Origin: Mycolicibacterium hodleri
GTDB taxonomy: Bacteria > Actinomycetota > Actinomycetes > Mycobacteriales > Mycobacteriaceae
Length of the DNA stretch: 64,000 nucleotides
NCBI RefSeq assembly: GCF_025822245.1
Contig: NZ_JACKTL010000033.1
Location: 62,001-126,000, forward strand
Direction of reading: 5' to 3'
The translations under genes and the position numbers were made by a program. How positions within the stretch are numbered: position 1 is the stretch's first letter; each line of letters starts with the position of its first letter. Below are positions 25,643 through 34,043 of this stretch, piece after piece. The notes beneath the pieces are model-generated. The model was not told where the DNA came from. It did not search any database and saw only the letters and a list, made by a program, of their open reading frames with translations.

Positions 25643-26728
25643 ATGCGCATCGTCATCACCGGAGCGAGCGGAAACGTCGGAACTGCCCTCCTACGTGCGC
25701 TGCCCGCCGAACACGACGTCGTCGGCGTGGTGCGCAGGCCGCCGCCGTCGTCGCAGGACGTCTATCAGCAGGACGTCTATCAACGGGTGGACTGGCGTGC
25801 ACTGGACCTCACCGATCCCGACGCCACCGCGACACTGCGCAGTGTGTTCGACGGCGCCGACGTCGTGGTTCATCTGGCCTGGGGTTTCCAGCCGACCCGT
25901 GACGTCGAGTACTTGCACCGCCTGGGCGTCGGCGGCTCGTCGGCCGTGCTGCAGGCCGCCGACGCCAGCGGCGTCGGACAGCTCGTCCACATGTCGTCGG
26001 TCGGCACCTACGCTGCCGGTCGCTACGGTCAGCGCGTGGACGAATCGTGGCCGACCACCGGAATCGAGACGTCGCCCTACAGCCGCGACAAGTCAGCGGC
26101 CGAGTCAATCCTCGACGAGTACCAGGAGCGCCGCGGCAGCGCGGCGATCCCGATCGCGCGGATGCGTCCCGGCTTCATCCTGCAGCGCGCCGCCGCGAGC
26201 GGACTCATGCGCTACGGATTGCCGGGATTCGTTCCCATGCAACTGGTTCCGTTGCTGCCGGTGCTGCCGTTGGACCGGAAGCTCTGCATCCCCATCATCC
26301 ACGCCGACGACGTAGCAACGGCGATCGTGCTCGCCGTCGAACACCGCGCGACGGGGCCGTTCAACCTCGCCGGCGAACCTCCGATGGGACGCGATGACGT
26401 CGCCGCTGTCCTAGGCGCGCGCCCCGTTCACGTGCCCTCCGGCGTACTGGGCACCCTGGTGGATCTGACGTGGCGGGCCCGGTTGCAACACATCGACCGG
26501 GGGTGGCTCGATCTGGCGTTCAGCGTCCCGCTGCTCGACTGCTCACGCGCCCAGGCGGAGCTCGGATGGACGCCGAGGTGGACGGCGCCGGAAGCGTTGG
26601 ACGACTTCCTCAAAGGTGTTGCGCAGCAAGCCCACACTGACAGTCCGCCGCTGCGACGCCGCTCGCTGGTCGACCTGCTGCGTCGCGACCTGACCGACGG
26701 GCTGATCTCGTCGCGCCGGCTGCCGTGA
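25643..26728 (+). CDS. NAD(P)-dependent epimerase/dehydratase (extended SDR)
   Basis: A 361-residue extended SDR: nucleotide motif MRIVITGASGNVGTALLRALP, DLTDPDATATLRSVFDGADVVVHLAWGFQ, and catalytic YSRDKSAAE (Y-x3-K). It probably acts on a sugar nucleotide or a hydroxy-ketone substrate; no glycan genes adjoin. Near residue 40 a tandem duplication of five residues, QDVYQQDVYQ, comes from a perfect 15-bp repeat in the DNA (see separate entry). The start is ATG 25643. Confidence 0.85.
   Translation: MRIVITGASGNVGTALLRALPAEHDVVGVVRRPPPSSQDVYQQDVYQRVDWRALDLTDPDATATLRSVFDGADVVVHLAWGFQPTRDVEYLHRLGVGGSSAVLQAADASGVGQLVHMSSVGTYAAGRYGQRVDESWPTTGIETSPYSRDKSAAESILDEYQERRGSAAIPIARMRPGFILQRAAASGLMRYGLPGFVPMQLVPLLPVLPLDRKLCIPIIHADDVATAIVLAVEHRATGPFNLAGEPPMGRDDVAAVLGARPVHVPSGVLGTLVDLTWRARLQHIDRGWLDLAFSVPLLDCSRAQAELGWTPRWTAPEALDDFLKGVAQQAHTDSPPLRRRSLVDLLRRDLTDGLISSRRLP
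25754..25783 (+). repeat. 15-bp tandem duplication in the epimerase gene
   Basis: CAGGACGTCTATCAG is followed at once by CAGGACGTCTATCAA. It is in frame and adds five residues (QDVYQ) in a surface loop after the NAD-binding strand. Likely a recent slippage event. Confidence 0.85.
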
Positions 26729-26771
26729 GACCAAACCCCGTCGACCGGGTGATCCAGCTCCCGTCCCGGTA

Positions 26772-26868
26772 AGGTCGGACGCGGCGACTGGCGAAGGTGG
26801 GCTACCACCGGGAAGCAAAGTCTTGGACGCATCGACCGCCTGGGTGCTCCTCATCACGAGGAGAAGCC
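26772..26868 (+). ncRNA. ZTP (pfl) riboswitch upstream of folD
   Basis: The leader contains the conserved pfl core: GCGACTGGCGAAGGTGGG (26784 on), the short stem GGTGG-GCTA-CCACC then GGGAAGC, and downstream CCGCCTGGGTGC (26837 on). These elements, in this order and spacing, define the aptamer that binds ZTP/ZMP and reports folate C1 shortage. The expression platform is visible: CTCCTC (26847-26852) can pair with the ribosome site GAGGAG (26858-26863), only 5 bases before ATG 26869, so ligand binding would be expected to free translation. The placement before folD matches known pfl-controlled genes. Confidence 0.85.
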
Positions 26869-27729
26869 ATGTCCGCAACCGTCGTCGACGGCGTCCGCGT
26901 AGCCGATGCGATACTCCGCGACACCCGAGAGAAGGCTCTCGACTTCGAACACGCCCAGGGTCGCAAGGCGTGCCTGGCCACGGTCCTCGTCGGGGACGAC
27001 CCCGCGTCGCACACCTACGTGCGGATGAAGGCCAGCCGCTGCCGCAGCACCGGACTGGAATCGCGCAGCCACCATCTGCCCGGGACGTCGTCCACCGCCG
27101 ACGTCGTCGCACTAATCGACGACCTCTCGAATGACGACACCGTCGACGGCATTCTGGTGCAACACCCGATGCCTGCCCAGATCGACGAACGCAATGCCTT
27201 CGAAGCCATCGCCGCCAGCAAGGACGTCGACGGTGTGACCATGGCATCCTTTGCCGCGATGGCCTTGGGAACGAGGGGTTTTCGTGCCTGCACGCCAGGC
27301 GGGATCATACATCTGCTCGATGCCTACGACGTCGATCCGACCGGGCTTCACGCGGTCGTCGTAGGGCGCAGCCCCATTCTCGGCAAGCCCGTCGGAATGC
27401 TGTTGCTCGCCCGCGACGCCACCGTCACCTACTGCCACTCGCGGACCGTGGACCTGCCGCACGTGGTGGCGGAGGCCGACATCGTGGTCGCCGCCGTCGG
27501 CCGACCCGAACTGGTCAAGGGTGCGTGGATCAAGCCGGGAGCGGTGGTCGTCGACGCGGGTTACAACCCCGGCAACGTGGGCGACGTCGAATACGCGTCG
27601 GCCGCCGAGCGCGCCAGCCTCATCACCCCCGTACCCGGCGGTGTCGGACCCACGACGATTGCCGTCCTGCTCAAGCAGACGGTGAACGCGGCTCACCGCG
27701 CCAATGGGACACGCGCCGGACGCGCCTAG
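26869..27729 (+). CDS. folD: methylenetetrahydrofolate dehydrogenase/cyclohydrolase
   Basis: Bifunctional enzyme interconverting 5,10-methylene-THF and 10-formyl-THF with NADP. The 286-residue chain contains VGDDPASHTYVRMK (Tyr and Lys of the cyclohydrolase site), DGILVQHPMPAQID, and VVVGRSPILGKPVGMLL, ending with GGVGPTTIAVLL. ATG 26869 follows GAGGAGAAGCC. Its control by a ZTP riboswitch (preceding feature) links it to purine and C1 supply. Methylene-THF produced by SoxA in this window is its substrate. The longer frame from 26797 runs through the riboswitch and is not coding. Confidence 0.95.
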   Translation: MSATVVDGVRVADAILRDTREKALDFEHAQGRKACLATVLVGDDPASHTYVRMKASRCRSTGLESRSHHLPGTSSTADVVALIDDLSNDDTVDGILVQHPMPAQIDERNAFEAIAASKDVDGVTMASFAAMALGTRGFRACTPGGIIHLLDAYDVDPTGLHAVVVGRSPILGKPVGMLLLARDATVTYCHSRTVDLPHVVAEADIVVAAVGRPELVKGAWIKPGAVVVDAGYNPGNVGDVEYASAAERASLITPVPGGVGPTTIAVLLKQTVNAAHRANGTRAGRA

Positions 27730-27752
27730 AGGCACTCGTCGCGTTGGACGAA

Positions 27753-28028
27753 TCAGCGTCCGTCCTGCGCGAGGATCGCCGCGACCACTGGCGAACGCGG
27801 CGCGAAGACCTCGAGCAGACCGACCGCTCGCAGCGCCGGCGCAAGGGCTCGGAGTTGGTCCTCGATGGCGTTGCGGGCTGCGTCCCCGGGGGCCAGCTGC
27901 GCGAGCTTGTTGGCGTTCGCGACGAACGCGGCCACGGTGCCCTTGCGGACCTCCAGTCCGTCGACGGTCGTCGTCTCCACGCCGTCGGCGAGGACGTCCT
28001 CGGGACGGATCGGGGTGGTGTCGGGCAT
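27753..28028 (-). CDS. hypothetical protein, divergent from MarR
   Basis: A 91-residue acidic protein I cannot assign. The visible content is TPIRPEDVLADGVETTTVDGLEVRKGTV, then helices (AAFVANANKLAQLA, ALRAVGLLEVF). ATG 28028 is preceded by CAGGAGG at good spacing, which sets the start against the longer frame to 28070. It shares a 91-bp divergent promoter with the MarR gene and the dyad there, so it is a likely target of that regulator. Codon use is normal for the window. Confidence 0.65.
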   Translation of the reverse strand: MPDTTPIRPEDVLADGVETTTVDGLEVRKGTVAAFVANANKLAQLAPGDAARNAIEDQLRALAPALRAVGLLEVFAPRSPVVAAILAQDGR

Positions 28029-28055
28029 GGTCGCCTCCTGAAAAATACGGGGTAT

Positions 28056-28072
28056 GCGTGCATCTTGCACGC
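28056..28072. promoter_or_regulatory. MarR operator-like palindrome
   Basis: GCGTGCA-TCT-TGCACGC is a perfect 7-bp inverted repeat with 3-bp spacer, placed 28 bp from the hypothetical start and 48 bp from the MarR start. Position and symmetry suit autoregulation by the adjacent MarR protein. Confidence 0.6.
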
Positions 28073-28119
28073 AGTGAATCTAACCTCGATGCGTGTAGAA
28101 GTCACGTAATATTTTGCAG

Positions 28120-28578
28120 GTGACCGCTGCTTCACCCGGCGACCTGGTCGCCGAGCAACTGGGCCGACTGCTGCTGCGCAGCACCCGCCAACACCTCTAC
28201 CTGCGACTCGTCGCCGGCGTCGACGGACTGGACGTGGCCACCTACCCGGTGCTGTCCGGCCTGGGCAGGCTCGGGCCGACAACTGCGACGCACCTCGCCT
28301 CGGTCATCGGTGTCGACCGCTCCGCCACCACGCGCTATGCCAGCAAGCTCGAAGCCGGCGGGTTGGTTCGCCGCACGGTCGACCCCGGCGACGCCCGTGC
28401 GACTCGTCTCGCGCTGACACCTGCCGGTACGACGGCCCTGACGGCGACGCGACGCGCCTTGAGTGCGGCGATGGACGACGTCCTGTCCGGGTGGCCGGCC
28501 GCCGAGGCGGCGGCCTTCGCGGCGTCCCTCGAGCGGTTCACCAACCGACTCGAGGGCATGGGCGGCGTCGACCGTTAA
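28120..28578 (+). CDS. MarR-family transcriptional regulator
   Basis: A 152-residue winged-helix regulator: ATYPVLSGLGRLGPTTATHLASVIGVDRSATTRYASKLEAGGLVRR is the DNA-binding core, followed by the wing (DPGDARATRLALTPAG) and a dimerisation helix. It starts at GTG 28120; a TTG at 28114 is possible. MarR proteins usually repress a divergent gene and respond to phenolics, antibiotics or oxidants. Here the divergent gene is the unknown 91-residue protein, and PhoD phosphatase follows downstream. Confidence 0.87.
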   Translation: MTAASPGDLVAEQLGRLLLRSTRQHLYLRLVAGVDGLDVATYPVLSGLGRLGPTTATHLASVIGVDRSATTRYASKLEAGGLVRRTVDPGDARATRLALTPAGTTALTATRRALSAAMDDVLSGWPAAEAAAFAASLERFTNRLEGMGGVDR

Positions 28579-28645
28579 CGTGCAGAACACCAGCCGGTCG
28601 CCCGTTGCCTCTCCGGAGTTCGCCGTCGCGTCGTGAAGACGCCGC

Positions 28646-30259
28646 ATGCTGACCCGCATGGCCCCCATCGAGCACCGCCGAATCGACCGGCGCACCGTCC
28701 TGCGCGGCTCCCTGGCCGGGGCACTGCTGGTGCCCGCGGCGGCAGCCCTGCAGGCCTGCGGCACCTCGGGTACCGGCGGGCCACCGGCCAGCACCGGCCT
28801 GATCGCCAACCGCCCCCGCCTGACCCACGGTGTCGCCAGCGGTGATCCCCGGACCGACGGCGCACTGGTGTGGGCACGCTCCGACTCCCCTGCCCGCATG
28901 ATCGTGGAAACCTCGGCGACCGAATCGTTTTCGAATGCGGTCCGCGTCGACGGGCCTCAATTGACCCCGGCCTCCGACGGCACCGGGCGGGTCCGCGTCA
29001 CCGGCCTCGAACCGGGCCAGACGGTGCACTACCGGGTGACGCTGGAGGGTGACGGCGGCGCCACGTCGGAGCCCGCCGTCGGTGTGTTCAAAACCGTTGC
29101 CGCACAGCCTCAGGACGTTACGTTCGTCTGGTCGGGCGACGTCGTCGGACAGGGGTGGGGAATCAACCGGCAGGGCGGGATGGCGATCTTCGGTGCCATG
29201 GCCGACCGCCAACCGGACTTCTTCCTGCACTCCGGGGACGCCATCTACGCCGACGGTCCCGTTCCCGAGACGCAACGGCAAAACGACGGTGGCACCTACC
29301 GGAGCATCACGGCCCCCGCCAAGGATCACGTCGCCCAGACCCTCGACGACTTTCGCGGCAACTACGCCTACAACCTCACCGACGAGCACTACCGCCGTTT
29401 CAACGCCGCTGTCCCGCAGGTAGTTCAGTGGGACGACCACGAAGTGCTGAACAACTGGTTTCCCGACGAGTCGCTCGCCGGCCAGAACCGCAAGGGCTAC
29501 ACGGACTCCAACGTGGACGAGTTGGCCGGTTACGCGTCCCAGGCGTGGCGCGAGTGGCAGCCCGTCGAGCCGTCGGAGGCCGTCGATGGGCGGGTGCACC
29601 GCAAGATCTCCTACGGACCGCTGCTCGACGTCTTCGTCCTGGACATGCGTTCCTACAAGAACCCCAATCCGCAGGCGTGGGCGCAGCACGACGACGGCGG
29701 CATCCTCGGCCGCGAGCAGACACAGTGGCTGATCGACGGCTTGGACGCCTCCACGGCGGTGTGGAAGGTCGTGGCCAACGACCTGCCGATAAGCATCGTG
29801 GTGCCGGACGCGGCTTCCAGCCCGGTCGACGGTCCCCCGTCGATGGAGGCAGTCGCGCAGGGTGAGAACGGCCGGCCACTCGGCCGTGAAATCGCTTTCT
29901 CCCGAATCCTTTCCGCGACCAAGGAGGTGCCCAACGTCGTGTACCTCACGGCCGACGTGCACTACACCGCGGCGATCTCCTATCACCCCGAACAGGCCGG
30001 TTTCACCGACTTCGCCCCGTTCTGGGAGTTCGTGTCGGGGCCCCTCAACGCCGGCGCCTTCCCGCAAAGCCCGCTCGACGGCACCTTCGGCGCCCGCTAC
30101 GAGTTCGTCCACGCACCCGAGGACCAGAATGCCTCGCCTGCCGAAGGCTTCCAACACTTCGGCGAAGTCGGCATCGACTCAGACAGCCGGGTGTTGACGG
30201 TCAACCTGCGAGAAGCGTCGGGAAAGTCGTTGTACTCGAAGGCGTTGTCGCCGGCCTGA
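28646..30259 (+). CDS. PhoD-type alkaline phosphatase, exported
   Basis: A 537-residue phosphatase/phosphodiesterase with Fe/Ca active site typical of PhoD. The N-terminus has a Tat motif (RRIDRRTVLRG) and hydrophobic core, ending in a lipobox-like LQACG, so it is probably a Tat-exported lipoprotein. A fibronectin-like domain (about 55-150) precedes the catalytic domain with FVWSGDVVGQGWG, FFLHSGDAIYADG, WDDHEVLNNW, DMRSYKN and LTADVHY. It would release phosphate from phosphodiesters outside the cell. Start ATG 28646 or 28658. It is monocistronic; the MFS gene converges on it with 6 bases between stops. Confidence 0.9.
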   Translation: MLTRMAPIEHRRIDRRTVLRGSLAGALLVPAAAALQACGTSGTGGPPASTGLIANRPRLTHGVASGDPRTDGALVWARSDSPARMIVETSATESFSNAVRVDGPQLTPASDGTGRVRVTGLEPGQTVHYRVTLEGDGGATSEPAVGVFKTVAAQPQDVTFVWSGDVVGQGWGINRQGGMAIFGAMADRQPDFFLHSGDAIYADGPVPETQRQNDGGTYRSITAPAKDHVAQTLDDFRGNYAYNLTDEHYRRFNAAVPQVVQWDDHEVLNNWFPDESLAGQNRKGYTDSNVDELAGYASQAWREWQPVEPSEAVDGRVHRKISYGPLLDVFVLDMRSYKNPNPQAWAQHDDGGILGREQTQWLIDGLDASTAVWKVVANDLPISIVVPDAASSPVDGPPSMEAVAQGENGRPLGREIAFSRILSATKEVPNVVYLTADVHYTAAISYHPEQAGFTDFAPFWEFVSGPLNAGAFPQSPLDGTFGARYEFVHAPEDQNASPAEGFQHFGEVGIDSDSRVLTVNLREASGKSLYSKALSPA

Positions 30260-30265
30260 CGGTGG

Positions 30266-31465
30266 TCAGTGGACGGCCGGGGTGGGCAGCGGCGGCGTCG
30301 GCACCTTGGCGAGGCCGGGCAGCGGGCCGAACGCCCTGGCGACGAGCGGGCTCGTCGCGGCCAGGACGGTCATGACGACCGACACCGCGACCGCACCGCG
30401 CGGGCCGTACGCGTCGGTGGCGACGCCGGCGACGGCGGTGCCGATGGAACCCCCCACGATCGCCGCGCTGCTGAGCCAGCCGAACGCCTCGGTGGCCATG
30501 TGCTGACCGACTTCTCGCGACACCATCAGGTACAGCGCCGACATGGCAGGCGCGAATCCGACGCCCGAGATGAACAACGCCCCGAATTGCAATGGCAGAC
30601 TGCCGGCGTCGCCGTAGAGGCCGACACCGACGCCGACGGTCGACAGCGCTGCGACCACACCGGACAGGCCCAGGCGCCGATGCCCGAAGACGAGCCCGCC
30701 CAACAGCGAACCGACGCTTGCCGAGGCGATCGCCGCTCCCGCGGTGAAGCCGTCCTTGCCGAGCGCGGCGATGATGCCCACCTCCAGCGCGGTGAAGGAC
30801 CCCACCAGGACCAGGCTGGACACCATCGCCAGAATCACCGCCCGGTGCAGCAGGACGCGACCAAACCTGCTTTCGCTCACCGCCTTCTCCGGGTGCAGGC
30901 GGCGCGAGCCGAGGAGGAACCAGACCGTTCCCACGAGGGTGACTGCCGCACACAGGATCAACGGGAAGATCGTGGAGATCGTCGATGCCAGGACGGTGGC
31001 CGCGACGGGGCCGATGACCCAGATCAATTCCTGTGCCGTGGTGTCGAGGGCGAACAGGGTGCGCACTTCGTCGTCGGGGACCATCCGGGGGTAGAGGGCC
31101 CGCACGACGGGCATCAGCGGCGGTATGGACGCCCCCACGACCACGCCGAGCACCGTCAACGGCAGCGCGGACGATCCGGCGAAGGCCAGTCCCAAGGTGC
31201 TGACGGCGTTGATCCCCGCCGCCGTCATCAAGGTGCGCGCCACTCCGAGCCGGCCCGCGAGTCGCGAGGTCAGAGGCATGGCGACGGCTTCTCCCGCGCC
31301 GACCGCCGCGACGACGGCGCCCGCCAGCGCGTAGGAGCCCGTCAGTCGGTGCACGTGCATCAGGATCGCCAGGGACAAGATGCCCAACGGCAGGCGCGCG
31401 AAGAGCTGCGAGGCCGTCACGTTGACCACGCCGGGCACCCGCAACAGGTTCCGGTAGGTGCCCAT
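30266..31465 (-). CDS. MFS transporter (drug-efflux type)
   Basis: A 399-residue major-facilitator protein with about 12 hydrophobic helices. ATG 31465 (MGTYRNLLRVPGVV) is chosen over the longer frame to 31528 because of GGAGGAACGGG just upstream. Cytoplasmic loops contain SRLAGRLGVART and a conserved arginine in RALYPRMVPDDE. It faces the TetR gene across a short intergenic region with a perfect dyad, the classical arrangement for an efflux pump and its repressor. The substrate is unknown. Confidence 0.87.
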   Translation of the reverse strand: MGTYRNLLRVPGVVNVTASQLFARLPLGILSLAILMHVHRLTGSYALAGAVVAAVGAGEAVAMPLTSRLAGRLGVARTLMTAAGINAVSTLGLAFAGSSALPLTVLGVVVGASIPPLMPVVRALYPRMVPDDEVRTLFALDTTAQELIWVIGPVAATVLASTISTIFPLILCAAVTLVGTVWFLLGSRRLHPEKAVSESRFGRVLLHRAVILAMVSSLVLVGSFTALEVGIIAALGKDGFTAGAAIASASVGSLLGGLVFGHRRLGLSGVVAALSTVGVGVGLYGDAGSLPLQFGALFISGVGFAPAMSALYLMVSREVGQHMATEAFGWLSSAAIVGGSIGTAVAGVATDAYGPRGAVAVSVVMTVLAATSPLVARAFGPLPGLAKVPTPPLPTPAVH

Positions 31466-31510
31466 CGTCCCGTTCCTCCGCTCCGTACCCATGCCGAGCC
31501 ACGGGACTAC

Positions 31511-31524
31511 ACCGTCCAGACGGT
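31511..31524. promoter_or_regulatory. TetR operator-like palindrome
   Basis: ACCGTC-CA-GACGGT, a perfect inverted repeat of 6-bp arms with 2-bp spacer, extended to ACACCGTCCAGACGGTACA. It lies midway between the MFS (31465) and TetR (31558) starts. Confidence 0.6.
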
Positions 31525-31557
31525 ACACTTCAGGGCGGTCATCGTAAACTGACTTTC

Positions 31558-32106
31558 GTGACCTCCTCCCGCGACCGCATCCTGGATGCGTATGCGGATC
31601 TCCTCATCACCGAGGGGGAGCGTCAAGCCACGCTGGAAGCGGTCGCTGCCCGGGCCGACGTCTCCAAGGGCGGGCTGCTCTATCACTTCCCGTCCAAGGA
31701 CCAACTCGCCGTGGGACTCTACGACCGGCTCGCGGTCTTGGCCGCCAGTGACGCAGAGATGATGCGCGCCGCCGACGAGGGACCGGCGCGCTACTACGTC
31801 CGCTCGTCGCAATACGCGAACACACCCCTGGACCGGGCCCTGGTGGCGGTCTCCCGGTTGCGCCAGTCCGGTGACACCCGAGCGCGGGCGGCAATCGAAG
31901 CCGCTTCCGACGCGTGGTTGGCGATCCTGCACGACGCGCTCGGCGACTTGGACGTCGCCCGCGCCGTGAAGTTGATCGGGGACGGCCTGTACTACAACGC
32001 GCTCAACCGGGCGCTCGGTGGGCATCCCCCGGCGCCCGGGGTAGACGGGGGACTGCTCGACGTGGTCGACCGCATCACCAGGACGGCCAAGCTCTCCGAG
32101 GGTTAG
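31558..32106 (+). CDS. TetR-family regulator of the MFS pump
   Basis: A 182-residue TetR: N-terminal HTH with RILDAYADLLITEGERQATLEAVAARADVSKGGLLYHFPSKDQL, then the ligand-binding helical domain. The GLLYHFP motif is typical. GTG 31558 is the only reasonable start. It probably represses the divergent MFS gene and itself through the palindrome at 31511-31524. Confidence 0.9.
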   Translation: MTSSRDRILDAYADLLITEGERQATLEAVAARADVSKGGLLYHFPSKDQLAVGLYDRLAVLAASDAEMMRAADEGPARYYVRSSQYANTPLDRALVAVSRLRQSGDTRARAAIEAASDAWLAILHDALGDLDVARAVKLIGDGLYYNALNRALGGHPPAPGVDGGLLDVVDRITRTAKLSEG

Positions 32107-32115
32107 GAGCCGACG

Positions 32116-33186
32116 TCAGCTGACGCGCAGGCCGGTCACCCCGTCGAACAGATGTATCGCGTGTCCGTCGGCGGTGAGGTGCACGGTGTCGCCCGTCCCG
32201 ACGCGTTCTCGGTTGCCGATGCGGGCGATGACGTCGGCGTCACCCCCCTCCACTCGCGCCGTGCCGTACAGGTACGCGTCGGCCCCCAGGGTCTCGACCA
32301 CCCCGACGGTGACGGCGATGCCGTCGCCGGGGGTCGTCAGCCGCCAGCCCTCCGGACGCACTCCGACCACGACCGGGCCGTCGTGTGCACCGGAGGTCGG
32401 CAACGACATCGAGTGTCCACACACCGTCACCGTGGTACCGACGAGGTCCGCGTCGAAGAACTTCATCGCAGGAGATCCGATGAACCCGGCGACGAAGACG
32501 TTGGCGGGGCGGTCGTAGAGTTCCATCGGGGCGCCAACCTGCTGCAGCACACCATCTTTCATGACGCCGACGCGGTCACCCATGGTCATCGCCTCGGTCT
32601 GGTCGTGCGTCACGTAGACGGTGGTGACGCCGAGGTCGCGTTGCAGCTTGGCGACGTCGGTACGGGTCTGCACGCGCATCTTGGCGTCCAGGTTGGACAG
32701 CGGCTCGTCCATGCAGAAGACCTGGGGGTTGCGCACGATGGCCCTACCCATCGCGACCCGTTGGCGCTGGCCGCCCGACAACGCCTTGGGCTTGCGGTCG
32801 AGATAGTCGGTGAGCCCGAGCGTCTGCGCGGCCGCAGCCACCCGGCGCTTGCGCTCGTCGCGAGACATTCCGGCGTTCTTGAGGCAAAACTCCATGTTGC
32901 CTCCCACCGTCATGTGGGGGTACAGCGCGTAGTTCTGGAACACCATTGCGATGTCGCGGTCCTTGGGCGCCGTCGTCGAGATGTCCCGATCACCAAGGTA
33001 GATCGATCCCGAGGTGAGCTCTTCGAGGCCGGCCAACATCCGTAGCGTCGTCGACTTGCCGCAGCCGGACGGGCCGACCAGCACCATGAACTCGCCGTCG
33101 GCGATGTCCAGGTCCATTCCGGCGACGGCCGCCGTCGGCGCATTCGGATACCAGTGCTGGGCCTTCTCGAATCGGATGGCGGCCAT
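32116..33186 (-). CDS. sugar ABC transporter ATP-binding protein (MsmK/UgpC type)
   Basis: A 356-residue ATPase: Walker A GPSGCGKST, Q-loop VFQNYALYPHMTVGGN, signature LSGGQRQRVAMGRAI, Walker B VFCMDEPLSNLDAK and switch histidine VTHDQTEAM. A C-terminal TOBE/regulatory domain (about 240-356) is usual for carbohydrate CUT1 importers. The start ATG 33186 follows CACAGGAGC. It is the last gene of the five-gene sugar operon on this strand, 32 bases after the permease gene. Confidence 0.93.
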   Translation of the reverse strand: MAAIRFEKAQHWYPNAPTAAVAGMDLDIADGEFMVLVGPSGCGKSTTLRMLAGLEELTSGSIYLGDRDISTTAPKDRDIAMVFQNYALYPHMTVGGNMEFCLKNAGMSRDERKRRVAAAAQTLGLTDYLDRKPKALSGGQRQRVAMGRAIVRNPQVFCMDEPLSNLDAKMRVQTRTDVAKLQRDLGVTTVYVTHDQTEAMTMGDRVGVMKDGVLQQVGAPMELYDRPANVFVAGFIGSPAMKFFDADLVGTTVTVCGHSMSLPTSGAHDGPVVVGVRPEGWRLTTPGDGIAVTVGVVETLGADAYLYGTARVEGGDADVIARIGNRERVGTGDTVHLTADGHAIHLFDGVTGLRVS

Positions 33187-33218
33187 GGGTGCTCCTGTGG
33201 GTCGTGGTGGAGACGCGG

Positions 33219-34043
33219 TCAGCGCGACGAGATGCCGCCGACCATGCCGTTGATGAAGCGCTTCTGCAGCGCGAAGAACAGCACCGCGATGGGCAGTGCG
33301 ACCATCACCCCGGCCGCGGCCAGCAGTGAGTAGTCGGTCAGGTGCTGACCCTGGAACAGCGCCAATCCCAATGGGGCGGTGCGCCGACTGTCCGAGACCA
33401 CCATGACCAGGGGCAGCAGGAATTCGTTCCAGGTCCACATCGTGATGACGACGGCCATCGTCATCATCGGCGCCAGGGATGGTGGGACGACGACCCGCCA
33501 CAGCAGGCGCAGATCGCTGCAGCCGTCGAGGCGTGCGGCCTCGATGATCTCGCCGGGAAAACCCCGAAACTGGTTGCGCATCCAGAACACTGCGAAGGCC
33601 AGCGACTGCGCGGTCTGCGGCAGGATCAGCGCCCAGTAGGTGTCGGTGAGTCCGATCGTGCGCAGGTTGAAGTACAGCGGGATGATGAAGGCCTCCGTCG
33701 GCAGGGTCAGCCCGATCAGAAGCAGGTGAAACAGCACCGACGAACCGCGAAAGTTCATGCGGGCGAACGCGAATCCGGCGAACGTCGCCAGTACGACGCT
33801 CAGGATCACCACCGAGGCGGTGACGAGCACGCTCGAGAACAGATAGCTGCTGAAGTTGCCGCGACTCCACGCCGCCCCGTAGTTGCCCAGGTCGACGGAG
33901 TCCGGGATCGCGAACCCGCCGGAGTTCTCGCGGGCCGGTGTCACCGACGACAACAGCACCCCCAGCAGCGGAACCACCGCGAACGCCGCGAAGACGGTCA
34001 GGATCAGCTGGTTGACGACCCTCTCGGTGCGGGAGACGTTCAC
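33219..34043 (-). CDS. sugar ABC transporter permease (MalG/UgpE type)
   Basis: A 274-residue inner-membrane permease with about six helices. The EAA loop reads EIIEAARLDGCSDLRLLWRVVVPPSLAPM, which contacts the ATPase. Start GTG 34043 overlaps the stop of the first permease in a GTGA arrangement, so the two are translationally coupled; the longer frame to 34472 is a shadow of that gene. It forms the channel with the MalF-type partner. Confidence 0.92.
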   Translation of the reverse strand: MNVSRTERVVNQLILTVFAAFAVVPLLGVLLSSVTPARENSGGFAIPDSVDLGNYGAAWSRGNFSSYLFSSVLVTASVVILSVVLATFAGFAFARMNFRGSSVLFHLLLIGLTLPTEAFIIPLYFNLRTIGLTDTYWALILPQTAQSLAFAVFWMRNQFRGFPGEIIEAARLDGCSDLRLLWRVVVPPSLAPMMTMAVVITMWTWNEFLLPLVMVVSDSRRTAPLGLALFQGQHLTDYSLLAAAGVMVALPIAVLFFALQKRFINGMVGGISSR

